DNA from: Alphaproteobacteria bacterium
Lineage (GTDB): Bacteria > Pseudomonadota > Alphaproteobacteria > CAAHEQ01 > UBA3637
Assembly: GCA_900772625.1 (NCBI GenBank)
Contig: CAAHEQ010000018.1
Location: 1 to 10,494 of the forward strand
Direction of reading: 5' to 3'
DNA: 10,494 nt
Under the pieces are notes generated by a model. It saw only the letters and a list, made by a program, of their open reading frames with translations, was not told the DNA's origin and searched no databases. How positions within the stretch are numbered: the first letter of the stretch is position 1; every line of letters starts with the position of its first letter. Below are positions 1 to 5,987 of this stretch, in pieces. The position numbers were made by a program, and so were the translations under genes.

Positions 1-88
1 TGAGCATACGAGTGTGTTTTATTTGAAATATGGGGTGTGTGCACAAAATAGGGCTGGCTGGTGTTTGTTGAAAGTGTTGTCTGTATAA

Positions 89-230
89 TGCGGTCTGTTG
101 GCCGATATAAAACACTTGTCTTTGAGTCCTCTCACGAGGTCTGCTTGTGCAGTCGGTAGACTGATATAAATGACTGTTTACCTCTGAACACCCACAAAAA
201 AAGTTAAACAGTGCAGTCAGTAGATGATTG
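89..230. repeat. Three degenerate ~60-bp repeat units, each starting with a small hairpin
   Basis: Units begin at 89 (TGCGGTC), 148 (TGCAGTC) and 212 (TGCAGTC), 59 and 64 bases apart. The first two also share GATATAAA (104-111 and 163-170). Unit 1 folds as CGGTC-TGTT-GGCCG (91-104) and unit 2 as CAGTC-GGTA-GACTG (150-163), at the same place in each unit. The stem differences keep pairing: a G-C pair becomes A-T and a T·G pair becomes T-A. Unit 3 folds less regularly (214-219 with 225-230). A further small hairpin, CCTC-TCAC-GAGG (128-139), lies between units 1 and 2. Compensatory changes hint at a selected RNA or DNA structure, but the units are short and this could be chance. Confidence 0.4.
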
Positions 231-1105
231 ATTGTTATGCTCGGCTTTTTTATTGACTTTGTTCGAAAGGTTGCTCGCGCTGTTATCCGCAGCATGCGCG
301 CACAAATGCAATCTGTTATCCTCCTTTGTTTGCTAACTTCCTCATAGACCTCGTGGATTGCAAAAAAAACGTAAAGCATCATTAATGGCCGTGCTTATGA
401 CATCTTTATCCCTCGATTAAAACAATTTCTTCCTCTGCATCCCCAGTGGTAAGGGCTGAGATATGGGAACAAGAAAACCAACTCTGCCCTATAGATTGTC
501 GCAAAACTATTTTAAATTGCGCTAAAATATAATAAAAGCCGCTGCTGTATACACAAACGAACAGCTTCCTCTGAGCTCCTTAACACGCTTGATTAACGTA
601 TCAAGCACAACGTTCCTCTGCACGATTATAAAAACAAACAATATACAATCTGTACTGGCTTTGTTTGCAGATTGGCAAAACTCAATTCCGTGATTGGTGG
701 ACTGTTGGATTCTTTTATCATTCATGTGCCTTTGTAAAATCTTTCCGAAAAGCTAGTTCTTATACTATCACCAAAGTAATAATATTGAAACCAAAACAAT
801 TATGCTTTTAAACATACGTATATAATTAGGTGTGAAACGCTCTGAAAAAGCCTTCAAAACTTCAAAATTAACATAAAACATTTAGACGCTGTTCGTCACT
901 GTACGCGGCTGCTTGGAAATAGATGCACGGCTCACAAGATAACTCAAAACGCGAACAACTCAATCTTTTTTGCCTCTTGTTATCAAGCTAAGCCTCAAGG
1001 TTATTCAAATGAGGAAAGCACCAAAAAATCTAAGTAGTATTTTATTTGGGTGGCTTATCATTAGAGACTTTATCAACAACTTAATTATATAAAGCGCGAC
1101 AGACG

Positions 1106-1161
1106 CCCTACACAAAAATAGTTTGAGTCTGGCTGTAGGGACACGATTAGTCCTAGTCAGC
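1106..1161. other. Two overlapping, mutually exclusive hairpins beyond the 3' end of the minus-strand gene
   Basis: Hairpin A pairs CCCTACA (1106-1112) with TGTAGGG (1134-1140), seven perfect pairs around a 21-base loop. Hairpin B pairs 1132-1142 with 1150-1161: GCTG with CAGC, then TAGG and AC with their complements, with a one-base and a two-base bulge and a seven-base loop. Both use 1134-1140, so only one can form at a time. The element begins eight bases beyond the stop codon of the minus-strand gene ending at 1170. No long T-run follows on that strand, so it is not a standard intrinsic terminator. It may be a transcript-end structure or part of an unrecognised RNA. Confidence 0.35.
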
Positions 1162-1169
1162 AGTATGAC

Positions 1170-1970
1170 TTATAAGCATCGCTCTTGTGTGCGTTTAACA
1201 ATTTGCTTAACTTGGTATTTGCTGTAATGCGTGCGCAAGCGGGCTAAGTCTTCAGGCTGCAAGGGCGCATTAAAGGCGGGCAGATTTTTTTCACTTATCT
1301 TCTTTTCATCATGAGCTTTTGAAACTGGCTCAAAAGCTACCTCTTGCAAGCCGAGCTCAACACGCCGATATTTTTTCATCAGTTGTTTTTCCTTATGGGC
1401 TTTACGTGTAAAGGACAATTTTTCAATGCAATAATTCTCCATCAACGATTGGTGAAATGCATTTTGCAAAGACTCAAGCCGTGGTGTTGCTTCTTGCCAA
1501 TGCTCTTTTGCGGCGGCGCATAAGCAAATTTTTACTTCCTTAGGCTTGTCACAAGCAAGGATGTTGCAAATCTCGCGCATTTCATTGTCATAAGCAAACA
1601 TTTTGCGTTTTGATGGCAAAATTGTAATTTCAGCGCGTTCTGGAGATGATTCGATTTTGTACATCGGGGTGTTGATTTTACGCACCGAGCCCGAAATGCG
1701 TTGTCTGAAAATCGAATGGTCGTGCGTGGCAATGTCCACTTTCTTGAGCTCGGAGGTGATTGCTTTCAAGCGAATAGAAAACAATGCATTGCTCAAATCG
1801 CTGTCCGCCGAAGGCGCAAGGAATAAATTGATTTGCTTATATGAATCGGTCTCGAGCGTTTCTCTGATCTTATCCAAAAAGCTTGCATTTTGTGAAAAAC
1901 CATCTTTTGCGATTAAATTGATGCATTTATCGTCTTCGTTGACGATAATGCTGGGGCGATTGTTTGCCAT
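1170..1970 (-). CDS. Hypothetical protein, 266 residues, soluble, no recognised family
   Basis: I do not recognise this protein. It begins MANNRPSIIVNEDD and looks cytoplasmic: no signal peptide, no membrane segment, alternating hydrophobic and charged stretches, and a strongly basic, lysine/arginine-rich C-terminal third ending near QIVKRTQERCL. Three cysteines cluster in the middle (CDKPKEVKICLC). A longer frame could start at 1997, but I chose 1970. AAGGAG (1982-1977) sits six bases before that ATG, and the promoter -10 at 2005-2000 would put the transcript start at about the upstream ATG, making it unusable. It is transcribed away from the outer-membrane protein gene at 2113. A good promoter, an ideal ribosome site and an intact frame argue that it is a real, expressed gene. 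It may be lineage-restricted. Confidence 0.75.
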   Translation of the reverse strand: MANNRPSIIVNEDDKCINLIAKDGFSQNASFLDKIRETLETDSYKQINLFLAPSADSDLSNALFSIRLKAITSELKKVDIATHDHSIFRQRISGSVRKINTPMYKIESSPERAEITILPSKRKMFAYDNEMREICNILACDKPKEVKICLCAAAKEHWQEATPRLESLQNAFHQSLMENYCIEKLSFTRKAHKEKQLMKKYRRVELGLQEVAFEPVSKAHDEKKISEKNLPAFNAPLQPEDLARLRTHYSKYQVKQIVKRTQERCL

Positions 1971-1976
1971 AGCACT

Positions 1977-1982
1977 CTCCTT
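1977..1982 (-). promoter_or_regulatory. Shine-Dalgarno site that fixes the start at 1970
   Basis: Read on the minus strand the site is AAGGAG with six bases before ATG at 1970-1968. It lies downstream of the alternative ATG at 1997, which has no such site, so it decides the start. Confidence 0.8.
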
Positions 1983-1999
1983 TTTACATAAACGCACAT

Positions 2000-2028
2000 A
2001 TTGTATATTATTTTTGTCGATTCGTCAA
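2000..2028 (-). promoter_or_regulatory. Sigma70-type promoter of the hypothetical gene
   Basis: On the minus strand, TTGACG (2028-2023), a 17-base spacer and TACAAT (2005-2000). Five of six bases match consensus in each box and the spacing is optimal. The predicted start is near 1993, giving a leader of roughly 20-25 bases that contains the Shine-Dalgarno site at 1977-1982. Confidence 0.75.
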
Positions 2029-2047
2029 GAAAGGATCAAAAAAAAGC

Positions 2048-2076
2048 TTGCATACTTTTAAATGTTTGGTTAAACT
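2048..2076 (+). promoter_or_regulatory. Probable promoter of the outer-membrane protein gene
   Basis: TTGCAT (2048-2053), 17-base spacer, TAAACT (2071-2076). A run of eight A residues (2038-2045) lies directly upstream and could act as an UP-like element. The same -35 hexamer, TTGCAT, occurs in the anmK promoter. It is arranged back-to-back with the minus-strand promoter at 2000-2028. An alternative weaker pair is TTGGTT (2066-2071) with TAAAAC (2089-2094). Confidence 0.5.
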
Positions 2077-2112
2077 CGTTTCGTTATTTAAAACAATATA
2101 AAGGGATTGAAA

Positions 2113-2655
2113 ATGAAATTAAAGATTTTAATGCTTGCTGTAGTTGGCGTCATGTTGAGTATTTGTGCTCGGGCAGAGTTTTATATCTCGGCTGGTTTAG
2201 GCGCGGCCAAAAATACGGGTAATGTGACAAAAACAATCGTTAATAAAGACTATGAAACATCACCTATTTATTCGCTGGCGGTGGGTTATGATTTGCCGTT
2301 TGTGGACATTGTGCGTGTCGAGGGTGAATACCTGCACAACCGTGCAAAGCTTAAAAAAGGTTTAGGCTATGTCAACTTTGACGCGGCCATGGCGAATGGT
2401 TATGTAGATATTCCATTTGTTCTACCTTTAATTACGCCGTATGTTGGTGCCGGTATAGGTGTTGCCAGAATGGAAAACTCGACAGTTATGCCATATCAGT
2501 TGATGTTGGGTCTTGACGGCGAGATTTTTGTTTTGCCGATTGTTGGATCGCTGGAATATCGTTATTTGAAAACGAATAAAGAAGCCAGCAGTGCACAAGA
2601 AAAAGACAAGTACTATAATCACGTTTTGATGGCAAAAATCAGGTACGAGTTTTAA
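2113..2655 (+). CDS. Small outer-membrane beta-barrel protein
   Basis: A 180-residue secreted protein predicted to form an OmpA-like or Omp25-like eight-stranded barrel in the outer membrane. A cleavable signal peptide covers residues 1-21, with a hydrophobic core (ILMLAVVGVMLSI) and an ARA-EF cleavage site. The mature part is rich in alternating amphipathic strands with Gly/aromatic turns (FYISAGLGAAK, YSLAVGYDLPF, TPYVGAGIGVAR, GSLEYRYLK). It ends in YEF, the C-terminal phenylalanine typical of BAM substrates. I chose ATG 2113 rather than TTG 2107 because AGGGA (2102-2106) then has a six-base spacer. It resembles the surface-antigen barrels of Rickettsiales and other Alphaproteobacteria, but ligand or pore function cannot be read from sequence. 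It is a single-gene unit with its own promoter and terminator. Confidence 0.85.
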   Translation: MKLKILMLAVVGVMLSICARAEFYISAGLGAAKNTGNVTKTIVNKDYETSPIYSLAVGYDLPFVDIVRVEGEYLHNRAKLKKGLGYVNFDAAMANGYVDIPFVLPLITPYVGAGIGVARMENSTVMPYQLMLGLDGEIFVLPIVGSLEYRYLKTNKEASSAQEKDKYYNHVLMAKIRYEF

Positions 2656-2674
2656 TTTTTGATTGGCTCTAATA

Positions 2675-2708
2675 AAAGGCGTGTACAAGTGGATACACGC
2701 CTTTTTTT
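2675..2708. terminator. Strong intrinsic terminator between convergent genes
   Basis: An 11-bp perfect stem pairs AAAGGCGTGTA (2675-2685) with 2694-2704 around an eight-base loop, followed on the plus strand by T7 (2702-2708). It ends the outer-membrane protein transcript. On the minus strand the stem is followed by TTTTATT, so it may also stop transcripts from the anmK-like gene ending at 2730. Confidence 0.9.
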
Positions 2709-2729
2709 GTTTGTGTTAATGTGCGTGGC

Positions 2730-3836
2730 TTATTCTTTGCGCCAAATTTTGCCGCCCGAGATTGGAAACTCAACACCCGTCGTAGATGGATAGGTCAGCG
2801 GTAGCTGATAAAGGCTACGTACCGCCAAAAAGGCATAGCTTTCTGCGTCCAAACACATAGCGTCCCAACCCACTTCGTCTGCCGTTTGGACGGCCGCATT
2901 TAAATGTTGCTTTAAGTACTGGACAATTGATGGATTGTAAGCGCCGCCCCCTGTGACAATGTACTGAGTCGGCGTGTCGGGCAGATATTTGGCGCACGCA
3001 TCGACTAACGCTTGGCCTGTAAAGGCGGTTAAAGTGGCTGCGCCGTCCGCGATGCTCGAGCCTTCGACATCGGTGAGGCAATCTTTAAAATCGGTGCGAT
3101 CGAGCGCTTTGGGTGGCTTGCGTAAAATCGCAGGGTGCTGAAGGAGCTTATGCAGCAAGCGTTCGTCTACATGTCCTTTAGCTGCCCAAAGTCCATCAAA
3201 GTCCATTTCTGCCCCCAACTTTTTTTGCATCCAACGGTCAATTAAAATGTTGCCTGCGCCAACATCAAAAGCGATCAGCTCACCATTTAATCCCATGTAT
3301 GTCAACGATGAAATCCCGCCAATGCTAAATACGACTAATGGCTTTGCAAGTGTTCGTGCCAGAGCCTCATAGTAAACGGGAAAGATTGGACCACCTTGGC
3401 CACCGCTGAGCAAGTCCGTTTGGTAAAAGCGATTGACAACAGGAATCCCGAAAGTGTCGAGCATTGTTTGTGCGTTGCCGATTTGAATTGAAAGTTTTTC
3501 GGCGGGTCTTGATAAAACGGTATGTCCTGGGAAAGCGATAACATCAACTTGGCGCGGTGATATGTTTTGCGAATCGAGCAATTCTTGCACCGCCGAAATG
3601 TGGTGTGCCGTCACTTGGTCTTCAACTTGATGCAAATATTCGGCATTCAGTTGGCCTTGCTCGCCCAGCACCGAGCGAATCGCTTCGCGCATGGCGGGCG
3701 AATAAGGGCGTGAAAAGTGCGCTTTACGCTCTAAAATATCGACTCCGTCCGTTTTAATAAAGGCTACGTCTACACCGCTGATAGCCGTGTCGCTTTCTAA
3801 TCCAATCGCCCATAAAGGGTGCATTTTTTGTTCCAT
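2730..3836 (-). CDS. Anhydro-N-acetylmuramic acid kinase (AnmK) homologue with altered active-site motifs
   Basis: AnmK phosphorylates and hydrates 1,6-anhydro-MurNAc to MurNAc-6-phosphate in peptidoglycan recycling, in the cytoplasm. The 368-residue length and several signatures fit: GGQGGPIFP (145-153), GGISSLTY (173-180), FDVGAGN (190-196), PPKALDRTDF (241-250), ADGAATLTAFT (263-273), TGGGAYNP (295-302) and AESYAFLAVRSL (331-342). Several normally invariant motifs are changed. The phosphate-binding MSGTSxDG is ESDTAISG (14-21), HGQT is PGHT (103-106), DFR is RFY (136-138), and FDTGPGN is FDVGAGN. The frame is intact and Asp191, the residue I take as the catalytic base, is kept. ATG 3836 has AGGAG five bases upstream. 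Family membership is secure; activity is uncertain. It is divergent from mtaB. Confidence 0.85.
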   Translation of the reverse strand: MEQKMHPLWAIGLESDTAISGVDVAFIKTDGVDILERKAHFSRPYSPAMREAIRSVLGEQGQLNAEYLHQVEDQVTAHHISAVQELLDSQNISPRQVDVIAFPGHTVLSRPAEKLSIQIGNAQTMLDTFGIPVVNRFYQTDLLSGGQGGPIFPVYYEALARTLAKPLVVFSIGGISSLTYMGLNGELIAFDVGAGNILIDRWMQKKLGAEMDFDGLWAAKGHVDERLLHKLLQHPAILRKPPKALDRTDFKDCLTDVEGSSIADGAATLTAFTGQALVDACAKYLPDTPTQYIVTGGGAYNPSIVQYLKQHLNAAVQTADEVGWDAMCLDAESYAFLAVRSLYQLPLTYPSTTGVEFPISGGKIWRKE

Positions 3837-3845
3837 ATTCGCTCC

Positions 3846-3875
3846 TATACAATTTATTTTTCACTTTATTATAAT
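3846..3875 (+). promoter_or_regulatory. Probable promoter of the mtaB-ftsY run
   Basis: A perfect TATAAT (3870-3875) lies 41 bases before the mtaB ATG, with TATACA (3846-3851) as a modest -35 at 18-base spacing. The predicted start is near 3882, giving a leader of about 35 bases. The -10 box overlaps the anmK -10 within a 14-base palindrome. Confidence 0.45.
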
Positions 3876-3896
3876 AAAAGCTGGACAAGAATGCAA
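3868..3896 (-). promoter_or_regulatory. Promoter of the anmK-like gene
   Basis: On the minus strand, TTGCAT (3896-3891), a 17-base spacer and a perfect TATAAT (3873-3868). The leader to ATG 3836 is about 25 bases and contains AGGAG (3846-3842). Its -10 is offset by two bases from the plus-strand TATAAT at 3870-3875, because TTTATTATAATAAA (3865-3878) is a perfect palindrome. Confidence 0.7.
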
Positions 3897-3916
3897 AAAA
3901 AATGTAAATAAATATT

Positions 3917-5116
3917 ATGAAAATAATTACTTTTGGATGTCGTATCAATACGTACGAGTCCGCCCTCATTTCTCAGATTGCGGGCGACTTGGAAAATGTT
4001 ATCTTAGTCAACACTTGCGCAGTCACGGCCGAGGCAGAACGCCAATGTCGTCAAACGATTCGCAAACTACGCAAAGAAAATCCATCAGCGTTGGTGGTCG
4101 TCACTGGCTGTGCGGCTCAGTTGCACCCTGAGGTTTATGCTGCTATGCCAGAGGTTGACCGCGTTATCGGCAACCGTGAAAAAATCACGCGTGAAGCGCT
4201 GACGGCAACCGAGCCTGTATTGGTGTCGGATGTGAAAGACGCCAGCTTTGACATTCCTATTGTGTCGGATTTCGAGGGCAGAACGCGTGCGTTTATTCAA
4301 GTGCAACAAGGCTGTAATCACGCGTGCACATTTTGTGTTGTGCGTCAGGTGCGCGGTAAGAACAAAGGCATTCCTCCCGAACAAGTCGTCGAGCAAGCGC
4401 GCGTCTTTGTTGAGAAAGGCTATTCCGAACTGGTGCTGACGGGCATTGATGTGACAAGCTATCCTTACGGTTTTTCGGACTTGGTTGAGCAAGTGTTAAA
4501 GCAAGTTCCAGAAATTAAGCGTCTGCGTTTTGGGTCAATGGATCCTGCGGGAATTGATGACAAGTTGATCGGCCTGTTTGGCGAATATGAAACGCTGATG
4601 CCGCATATGCATTTGTCTATTCAATCGGGGGACAATGATGTGTTGCGCCGAATGGGACGCCGTCATAAGCGCGAAGATGTTCTTCGCTTGGCTGAAAAGT
4701 TAAGAGCTGTCAGACCTGATTTTGTCTTGGGTTCAGATTTTATTGCGGGCTTTCCAACTGAAACGGAAAAGATGTTTGAAAACACTTTGGACTTGGTGGA
4801 GCAAGCGCAAATTATTTTGTTGCACGTTTTCCCTTTTTCGGTGCGCCCTGGTACACCTTCGGCTAAAATGGAAATGGTCGATATGCACCAACGCAAAGAG
4901 CGTGCACGCCGTTTGCGTGAAAAGGGGCACGAGTTGTTGCAAAGTTATCTTCAAACGCAAGTCGGCAAGTCGTCCGTTGTCTTGGTGGAAAAGGATAATA
5001 AAGGCTTTAATGAGCACTATATCCCCACGCATCTTATCGGCGATGTAGCTGAGGGGCAAATTATCACCGTCACGAACACAGGAGTAAGTGAAGATGGGCT
5101 TGTGGCAAAAGTTTAA
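3917..5116 (+). CDS. mtaB: tRNA N6-threonylcarbamoyladenosine (t6A37) methylthiotransferase
   Basis: A radical-SAM enzyme that adds a methylthio group to t6A37 of ANN-decoding tRNAs, giving ms2t6A. The 399 residues show the expected order. The N-terminal methylthiotransferase domain has three cluster cysteines, C8, C34 (in NTCAVTAEA, typical of the MtaB branch rather than MiaB) and C65 (TGCAAQLHP). The radical-SAM core has CNHACTFC (C133, C137, C140), and a short C-terminal TRAM-like region ends near GLVAKV. The start gives the expected MKIITFGCRIN. No Shine-Dalgarno site is visible in the AT-rich leader. It is first in the run, and its last 23 bases overlap ftsY. The mtaB-ftsY linkage is, to my knowledge, typical of Alphaproteobacteria. 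Confidence 0.93.
   Translation: MKIITFGCRINTYESALISQIAGDLENVILVNTCAVTAEAERQCRQTIRKLRKENPSALVVVTGCAAQLHPEVYAAMPEVDRVIGNREKITREALTATEPVLVSDVKDASFDIPIVSDFEGRTRAFIQVQQGCNHACTFCVVRQVRGKNKGIPPEQVVEQARVFVEKGYSELVLTGIDVTSYPYGFSDLVEQVLKQVPEIKRLRFGSMDPAGIDDKLIGLFGEYETLMPHMHLSIQSGDNDVLRRMGRRHKREDVLRLAEKLRAVRPDFVLGSDFIAGFPTETEKMFENTLDLVEQAQIILLHVFPFSVRPGTPSAKMEMVDMHQRKERARRLREKGHELLQSYLQTQVGKSSVVLVEKDNKGFNEHYIPTHLIGDVAEGQIITVTNTGVSEDGLVAKV
5080..5084 (+). promoter_or_regulatory. Ribosome binding site of ftsY inside the mtaB 3' end
   Basis: AGGAG lies nine bases before ATG 5094 but only three before the in-frame GTG 5088, so it favours the ATG. It sits inside mtaB, consistent with translational coupling of the two genes. 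Confidence 0.65.
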
Positions 5117-5987
5117 AGCGGGATTGACAAAAACATCAAACAAGCTGGACGCGGCGTTTAGCTTTACACGACTTGATGATGAGGCGCTGGAGACGATTGA
5201 AGAGGGTTTGATTTTAACCGATATGGGTGCAAAAACAAGCGCTGAGTTGGTAGCGCTTGTAGCACGAAAAAAGCCTCAAACAACCGAGCAAGCCAAGCAA
5301 ATTATCTTTGATATGTTGATGCAAAAAATGGCGCCGAGCGCAAAGGATTTTCAAATTGATACAACGCAAAAGCCCTATGTCATTTTGATGGCGGGCGTTA
5401 ATGGCGCGGGCAAAACGACGACAATTGGCAAGCTTGCGGAAAAGCTTAAAGCGCAAGGATTAAAAGTTTCCTTTGCCGCGGCGGATACGTTTCGAATGGC
5501 TGCGATTGAACAGTTGCAAGAATGGGGCAAGCGGACGGGCTCGATGGTTTACACCTCTCACATTGGCGCGGACAGTGCGGGCACGGCGTATGACGCCTAT
5601 AATCAAGCCATTAAAAACAAAGATGATGTGTTGTTTATTGATACGGCGGGACGGCTTCAAAACAAAAAAGAGCTGATGGCCGAGTTGGAAAAAATGGTGC
5701 GTGTGATAAAAAAAATAAATCCTGAAGCACCACATATGACTTTGTTGACGCTGGACGCAACCGTGGGGCAAAACGCAATCAGTCAAGCTCAAGCCTTTAC
5801 ATCAAGTTTGCCCGTAAATGGGCTCGTGATCACCAAGCTGGACGGCACTGCAAAAGGCGGCATTTTGGTGGCTCTGACCGAACAATTTAAGTTGCCCATT
5901 TATTTTGCGGGCGTTGGCGAAACGACACAAGATTTGCTTGCCTTTGACACGCAAGATTATGTCAAAAGCTTATTAGGAATGGAATAA
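5094..5987 (+). CDS. ftsY: Signal recognition particle receptor GTPase FtsY
   Basis: FtsY docks ribosome-SRP complexes at the cytoplasmic membrane and, with Ffh, hydrolyses GTP to hand nascent membrane proteins to SecYEG. The 297-residue protein is the compact NG form, without the long acidic A domain of the E. coli type. The N-terminal MGLWQKFKAGL can form the amphipathic membrane-targeting helix. The N domain runs to about residue 85. The G domain contains GVNGAGKTTT (101-110), DTFRMAAIEQL, DTAGR (183-187), the TKLD guanine-specificity motif (247-250) and the GTAKGG that follows. The start at ATG 5094 is chosen over GTG 5088 from ribosome-site spacing. It overlaps mtaB by 23 bases, and its TAA shares an A with the next ATG (TAATG), so all three are likely co-translated. 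Confidence 0.95.
   Translation: MGLWQKFKAGLTKTSNKLDAAFSFTRLDDEALETIEEGLILTDMGAKTSAELVALVARKKPQTTEQAKQIIFDMLMQKMAPSAKDFQIDTTQKPYVILMAGVNGAGKTTTIGKLAEKLKAQGLKVSFAAADTFRMAAIEQLQEWGKRTGSMVYTSHIGADSAGTAYDAYNQAIKNKDDVLFIDTAGRLQNKKELMAELEKMVRVIKKINPEAPHMTLLTLDATVGQNAISQAQAFTSSLPVNGLVITKLDGTAKGGILVALTEQFKLPIYFAGVGETTQDLLAFDTQDYVKSLLGME

Larger units (their letters stand above)
1..1169. other. Gene-poor region without a convincing coding sequence
   Basis: About 1.17 kb is broken by stops in all frames, and none of the short open frames has a recognisable product. The best is a 67-codon minus-strand frame (522-725) with AAAGG only three bases before its ATG, no family resemblance and no clear promoter. 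I looked for tRNA, tmRNA, SRP RNA, RNase P and riboswitch signatures and found none that hold up. What it does contain is three hairpin-forming repeats near the left edge (89-230) and overlapping hairpins at 1106-1161, both listed separately. A TATAAT at 84-89 lies just before the repeats but has no good -35 partner. It could be a decayed gene region or hold an unrecognised small RNA. Confidence 0.6.

Noticed and set aside
244..252. T-run as a terminator after the hairpin repeats
   Set aside because: The nearest hairpin ends about 15 bases before the T-run, too far for an intrinsic terminator.
258..272. GTTCGAA like a tRNA T-loop
   Set aside because: The flanking bases do not form a five-pair T stem, and no acceptor stem or anticodon arm can be built around it.
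448..475. Possible TPP riboswitch (GGGCTGAGA followed by GGGAAC)
   Set aside because: Only the GGCTGAGA-like piece matches. The CCTGATCTGG-type and ACC-pairing segments are missing, and no thiamine gene follows.
522..725. 67-codon minus-strand open frame
   Set aside because: Ribosome-site spacing is too short, no clear promoter, no recognisable domain, and composition is like the surrounding noncoding DNA.
1011..1025. GAGGAAAG resembling RNase P RNA conserved region I
   Set aside because: The following bases are CACC instead of TCCGG, and the partner conserved regions (ACAGAA, CCGGCTTA-type) are absent.
1603..2061. 152-codon plus-strand open frame opposite the hypothetical gene
   Set aside because: It is antisense to a gene with a strong promoter and ribosome site, lacks its own ribosome site, and its protein looks like a shadow frame.
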